Origin: Halobacterium litoreum
Lineage (GTDB): Archaea > Halobacteriota > Halobacteria > Halobacteriales > Halobacteriaceae
Direction of reading: 5' to 3'
DNA length: 64,000 nt
Assembly (NCBI RefSeq): GCF_021233415.1
Contig: NZ_CP089466.1
Location: 1,178,001 to 1,242,000, forward strand
Below the pieces are notes generated by a model. It searched no databases and was not told the origin of the DNA. It worked only from the letters and a program-made list of their open reading frames with translations. Below are positions 61,263 through 64,000 of this stretch, one piece after another (position 1 is the first letter of the stretch; the number at the start of each line of letters is the position of its first letter). A program made the position numbers and the translations under genes.

Positions 61263-62177
61263 ATGGTCTCTGAACTGTTCGACCCCGACCGCTGGGAGGC
61301 GGTCGACGACGTCGACTTCACCGACATCACGTACCACCGGGGGACGGACGTGGACGCGGTGCGAATCGCGTTCGACCGCCCCGAGGTGCGCAACGCGTTC
61401 CGACCCGGGACAGTGGACGAACTCCACGAGGCGCTCGACCACGCGAAACGCCAGTCCGACGTCGGCTGTGTCCTCCTGACGGGCAACGGCCCGAGTCCGA
61501 AAGACGACGGCTGGGCGTTCTGCTCGGGCGGCGACCAGTCCGTGCGCGGCGACTCCGGCTACGAGTACCGGGGCGACGACGAGGCCGACGCCGACGAGGA
61601 CGAGTCGGTGCGAGAGGCGAAGGCGGGCCGCCTCCACATTCTGGAAGTCCAGCGCGCGATTCGGTTCATGCCCAAGCCCGTGGTCGCCGTCGTCCCCGGG
61701 TGGGCGGTCGGCGGCGGGCACAGCCTCCACGTCGTCTGTGACATCACGCTCGCGAGCGACGAGCACGCGAAGTTCCTCCAGACCGACCCCGACGTGGCCT
61801 CGTTCGACGCCGGGTTCGGGTCGGCGTACCTCGCCAAGCAGGTCGGCCAGAAGAAGGCCCGCGAAATCTTCTTCCGCGGGAAGACGTACAGCGCCGAGGA
61901 AGCCGTCGACATGGGAATGGCCAACGAGGCGGTCCCGCACGACGACCTGGAGGAGGTGGCCCTGGAGTGGGCCGACGAGATGGCGTCGAAGTCGCCGACG
62001 GCGATGCGAATGTTGAAGTACGCGTTCAACATGGCCGACGACGGCCTCGTCGACCAGCAGGTGTTCGCGGGCGAAGCCACCCGCCTCGGCTACATGACCG
62101 ACGAAGCCAAGGAGGGCCGAGAGGCGTTCATGGAGGGCCGCGACCCGGATTTCTCGAAGTACCCCTGGCATTACTGA
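61263..62177 (+). CDS. menB: 1,4-dihydroxy-2-naphthoyl-CoA synthase
   Basis: 304 residues, crotonase fold. FCSGGDQSVRG near 83-93 is the MenB oxyanion and product-binding motif, and WAVGGGHSLHVVCDI near 159 follows. C-terminal DPDFSKYPWHY is typical of MenB. It closes the naphthoate ring from o-succinylbenzoyl-CoA. The ATG at 61263 has a GTAAACCC stretch 28 nt upstream. Confidence 0.95.
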   Translation: MVSELFDPDRWEAVDDVDFTDITYHRGTDVDAVRIAFDRPEVRNAFRPGTVDELHEALDHAKRQSDVGCVLLTGNGPSPKDDGWAFCSGGDQSVRGDSGYEYRGDDEADADEDESVREAKAGRLHILEVQRAIRFMPKPVVAVVPGWAVGGGHSLHVVCDITLASDEHAKFLQTDPDVASFDAGFGSAYLAKQVGQKKAREIFFRGKTYSAEEAVDMGMANEAVPHDDLEEVALEWADEMASKSPTAMRMLKYAFNMADDGLVDQQVFAGEATRLGYMTDEAKEGREAFMEGRDPDFSKYPWHY

Positions 62178-62308
62178 TTCGCCGGCCTTTTCAGTGACAG
62201 CGCGCTCGCCGTAGGCAGGATGTACGCTCGCTCGCTACGACCCGTGAGCGACCGCGTTTTCGCACGCACAGCACCGAGACGACCGAGCGACGCCCCCCGT
62301 CGACGACG

Positions 62309-63913
62309 ATGAGTCGGGGTGGCTGGTACGTTCTCGGCCTCGAAGACGCGACGTGGCCCGAGCGCGGCCTGTTCTTCGTCGCGATGGCGGCGATGCTCTC
62401 GCTCGCCGCCGTCGGATTCCTGCGCCCGGCGCTCCTCAGCGACGCGCTGAACGGCGCCTTCGACTGGGTGCTGACGTACTTCGGCTGGTGGTTCATCCTC
62501 CTCGGGTTCATCCTGTTGGTGCTCGTCCTCTGCGTGACGTTCTCCCGGTACGGCCGCCTCCGCATCGGCGGCCCGGACGCCGAACCAGAGTTCGACACGT
62601 TCTCCTGGCTCTCGATGGTGTTCACCGTCGGCTTCGGCGCCTCGATTCTCATCTGGGGCGTCGGCGAACCCGTCTCCATCTTCCAGAACCCGCCGCCGAA
62701 ACCCTACCCCGTCGAGGGCGCGTCGCTGAAGTCGCTGTCACTCGCGTTCATGTTCGTCCACGAGGTGTTCCCGGGGCTGGCGATGTGGTACCTCCCGGTC
62801 GCCCTCGCGTTCGGCATCGTCGTCTACACCGAGGGCGTCGGCGAGTACAAGATCAGTTCGATGCTCACCGGTATCGTCCCGGCCGACGACTACCCCGGCT
62901 TCCACTGGACCGTCGACCTCGCCGCCATCGTCGCGAGCATCGGCGGCATCGCCACCACGCTCGGGTTCAGCTCCCAGACGATGGCCGCCATCCTCGGCGG
63001 CGTCTTCGGCCTCGACGCCGCCGTCCTCACGTACGGCATCTTCGCGCTCATCGGCGGCGTCTTCCTCGTCGACGTCTGGCTCGGCCTCCGGAAGGGCATC
63101 CGGAACGCGGCGCGCGCGACGATGGTGTTCATCGGGCTCGCGATGGCGCTGCTCGTCGTCGTCGGGCCGACGCTGTTCATGTTCGAACTCGGCCTCGACG
63201 CGACCGGCGTCTGGCTGAACAACATGGTCCGGATGATGCTGTACACCGACCCCACGGCGTCCGGCAACTGGGCGGCCAACTGGACCGGCTTCTGGTGGGC
63301 GTGGTGGGCGGCGTGGAGCATCTTCGTCGGGAGTTTCGTCGCGCGCGTCTCGAAGGGACGCACCATCCGCGAGATGTTCGCCGTCCTCGTGCTCGCGCCG
63401 ACGGCGCTGACGTGGATTCAACACCTCCTCGTCGGCGGGTGGGTGCTCGCGCCCGGCTACGTCGGCCCCGTCGGCGACGCGCTGGCGGCCAACGGCATCC
63501 CCGCGGCCATCGCGCGAGCGCTCTCCGTGACGCCGTACGGCTCCGTCCTCGCGGTGCTGTTCGTCGTCGTCATCGCCGGCTACATCGTCACGTCGCTTGA
63601 CTCGGCGGTGTTCATGATATCCGCCATCACGCTCGGCGACGAGGACCCGAACGCCCGGAACCGCGCGTGGTGGGGTGCACTGCTCGCCTTCTTCGGCGTG
63701 GTGAGCCTCGAACTGGAGAGCTTCGCGGCCATCCAGTCGCTGTCCCCGCTGCTCGCGCTCCCGTTCACGGTGTTCCTGCTCGCAATCGTCTACGCGGCCT
63801 ACGTCGCCGCTCGCGACTACGCGAGAGAAGCCGACGGCGTCGACGTCGAACCCGGTTCGTTGCTCTCCGAGCAGTCGCGGTCCGCTGACACCGCGGCCTC
63901 GGACGACGACTGA
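62309..63913 (+). CDS. BCCT family betaine/choline/carnitine transporter
   Basis: 534 residues, 12 helices. The signature WTGFWWAWWAAWSIFVGSFVARVSKGRTIREM (around 325-356) and a GxxEP-type helix (GVGEPVSIF near 115) are typical of sodium-coupled BCCT carriers, which import glycine betaine for osmotic balance, as needed in a halophile. A short acidic tail follows. No obvious promoter; 131 bp of upstream non-coding DNA. Confidence 0.92.
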   Translation: MSRGGWYVLGLEDATWPERGLFFVAMAAMLSLAAVGFLRPALLSDALNGAFDWVLTYFGWWFILLGFILLVLVLCVTFSRYGRLRIGGPDAEPEFDTFSWLSMVFTVGFGASILIWGVGEPVSIFQNPPPKPYPVEGASLKSLSLAFMFVHEVFPGLAMWYLPVALAFGIVVYTEGVGEYKISSMLTGIVPADDYPGFHWTVDLAAIVASIGGIATTLGFSSQTMAAILGGVFGLDAAVLTYGIFALIGGVFLVDVWLGLRKGIRNAARATMVFIGLAMALLVVVGPTLFMFELGLDATGVWLNNMVRMMLYTDPTASGNWAANWTGFWWAWWAAWSIFVGSFVARVSKGRTIREMFAVLVLAPTALTWIQHLLVGGWVLAPGYVGPVGDALAANGIPAAIARALSVTPYGSVLAVLFVVVIAGYIVTSLDSAVFMISAITLGDEDPNARNRAWWGALLAFFGVVSLELESFAAIQSLSPLLALPFTVFLLAIVYAAYVAARDYAREADGVDVEPGSLLSEQSRSADTAASDDD

Positions 63914-63920
63914 CCGCGCG

Positions 63921-64000
63921 TCAGGCCGCCTCCACCGACGGACGCACCACGCCGTCCGTCCCGGAGACGACGACGCGCGTGCCGCCGTCGTAGTCGGCGT
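63921..64000 (-). CDS. C-terminal fragment of a reverse-strand gene (truncated by window end)
   Basis: The reverse strand is open from the window edge to a TGA at 63921-63923. The last residues read RVVVSGTDGVVRPSVEAA. Nearly every third codon position is G or C, as in real genes here. Too short to name. Confidence 0.5.
   Translation of the reverse strand, partial: ADYDGGTRVVVSGTDGVVRPSVEAA

Overview
The window looks like a chromosomal segment of an extremely halophilic archaeon (class Halobacteria). The signs are about 70 percent G+C with nearly all-G/C third codon positions, acidic proteins, many GTG starts, ATGA/GTGA/TGATG gene overlaps, lipobox and PGF-CTERM-type surface proteins, membrane-anchored winged-helix regulators and menaquinone genes. 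I saw no rRNA, tRNA, insertion sequence or CRISPR array. Genus is not determinable by eye.

Bases 1-38,000 are mostly a cell-surface glycan locus. A tightly overlapping operon (1-7572) encodes a DegT aminotransferase (cut by the window edge), a Gfo/Idh dehydrogenase, a UDP-sugar 6-dehydrogenase, a phosphatase-superfamily protein, a DUF354 glycosyltransferase-like protein and two HDVD deacetylase-like proteins. It is followed by an ATP-grasp ligase, a hexapeptide acyltransferase, a GNAT/FemAB-like transferase, a GT4 glycosyltransferase, a GT-C-like membrane protein, a Wzx-type flippase and an epimerase (7667-16031). After a DUF2182/DUF1326 pair come a ParB-like protein, a second Gfo/Idh oxidoreductase, two membrane proteins and a CMAH-like metallo-hydrolase. 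Two large secreted proteins follow (a NosD beta-helix protein and an eight-PKD-domain protein), then a membrane GT2 glycosyltransferase. The precursor pathway glmM, glmU, a glmU-like paralogue and glmS (29654-36088) supplies UDP-GlcNAc and is bracketed by two membrane-anchored HTH regulators. Several very small genes lie at 37.2-38.4 kb.

Bases 38,400-64,000 are mainly housekeeping and respiration. They hold an isochorismatase-like/YqcI pair, a cytochrome bd operon with a small third gene, a CoA-disulfide-reductase-like flavoprotein, two lipoproteins, cysS, small regulator modules, a CbiX/DR2241 pair, a Trm112-like protein, purA, a coiled-coil/HTH regulator, a large coiled-coil protein, a sulfite-oxidase-fold protein, menF-menD-menB and a BCCT transporter. 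A truncated reverse-strand gene ends the window.

The most striking non-coding signal is a recurring octamer close to ATAACAA(T/A), with variants, usually 25-28 nt before a start codon. That is the TATA-box position for leaderless transcripts. It is concentrated in the glycan half, while ordinary TTTAAA-like boxes appear in the housekeeping half. Other points of interest are a structured glmS leader, an inverted-repeat operator candidate before a 38-aa protein, and a CMAH-like enzyme without its Rieske domain.
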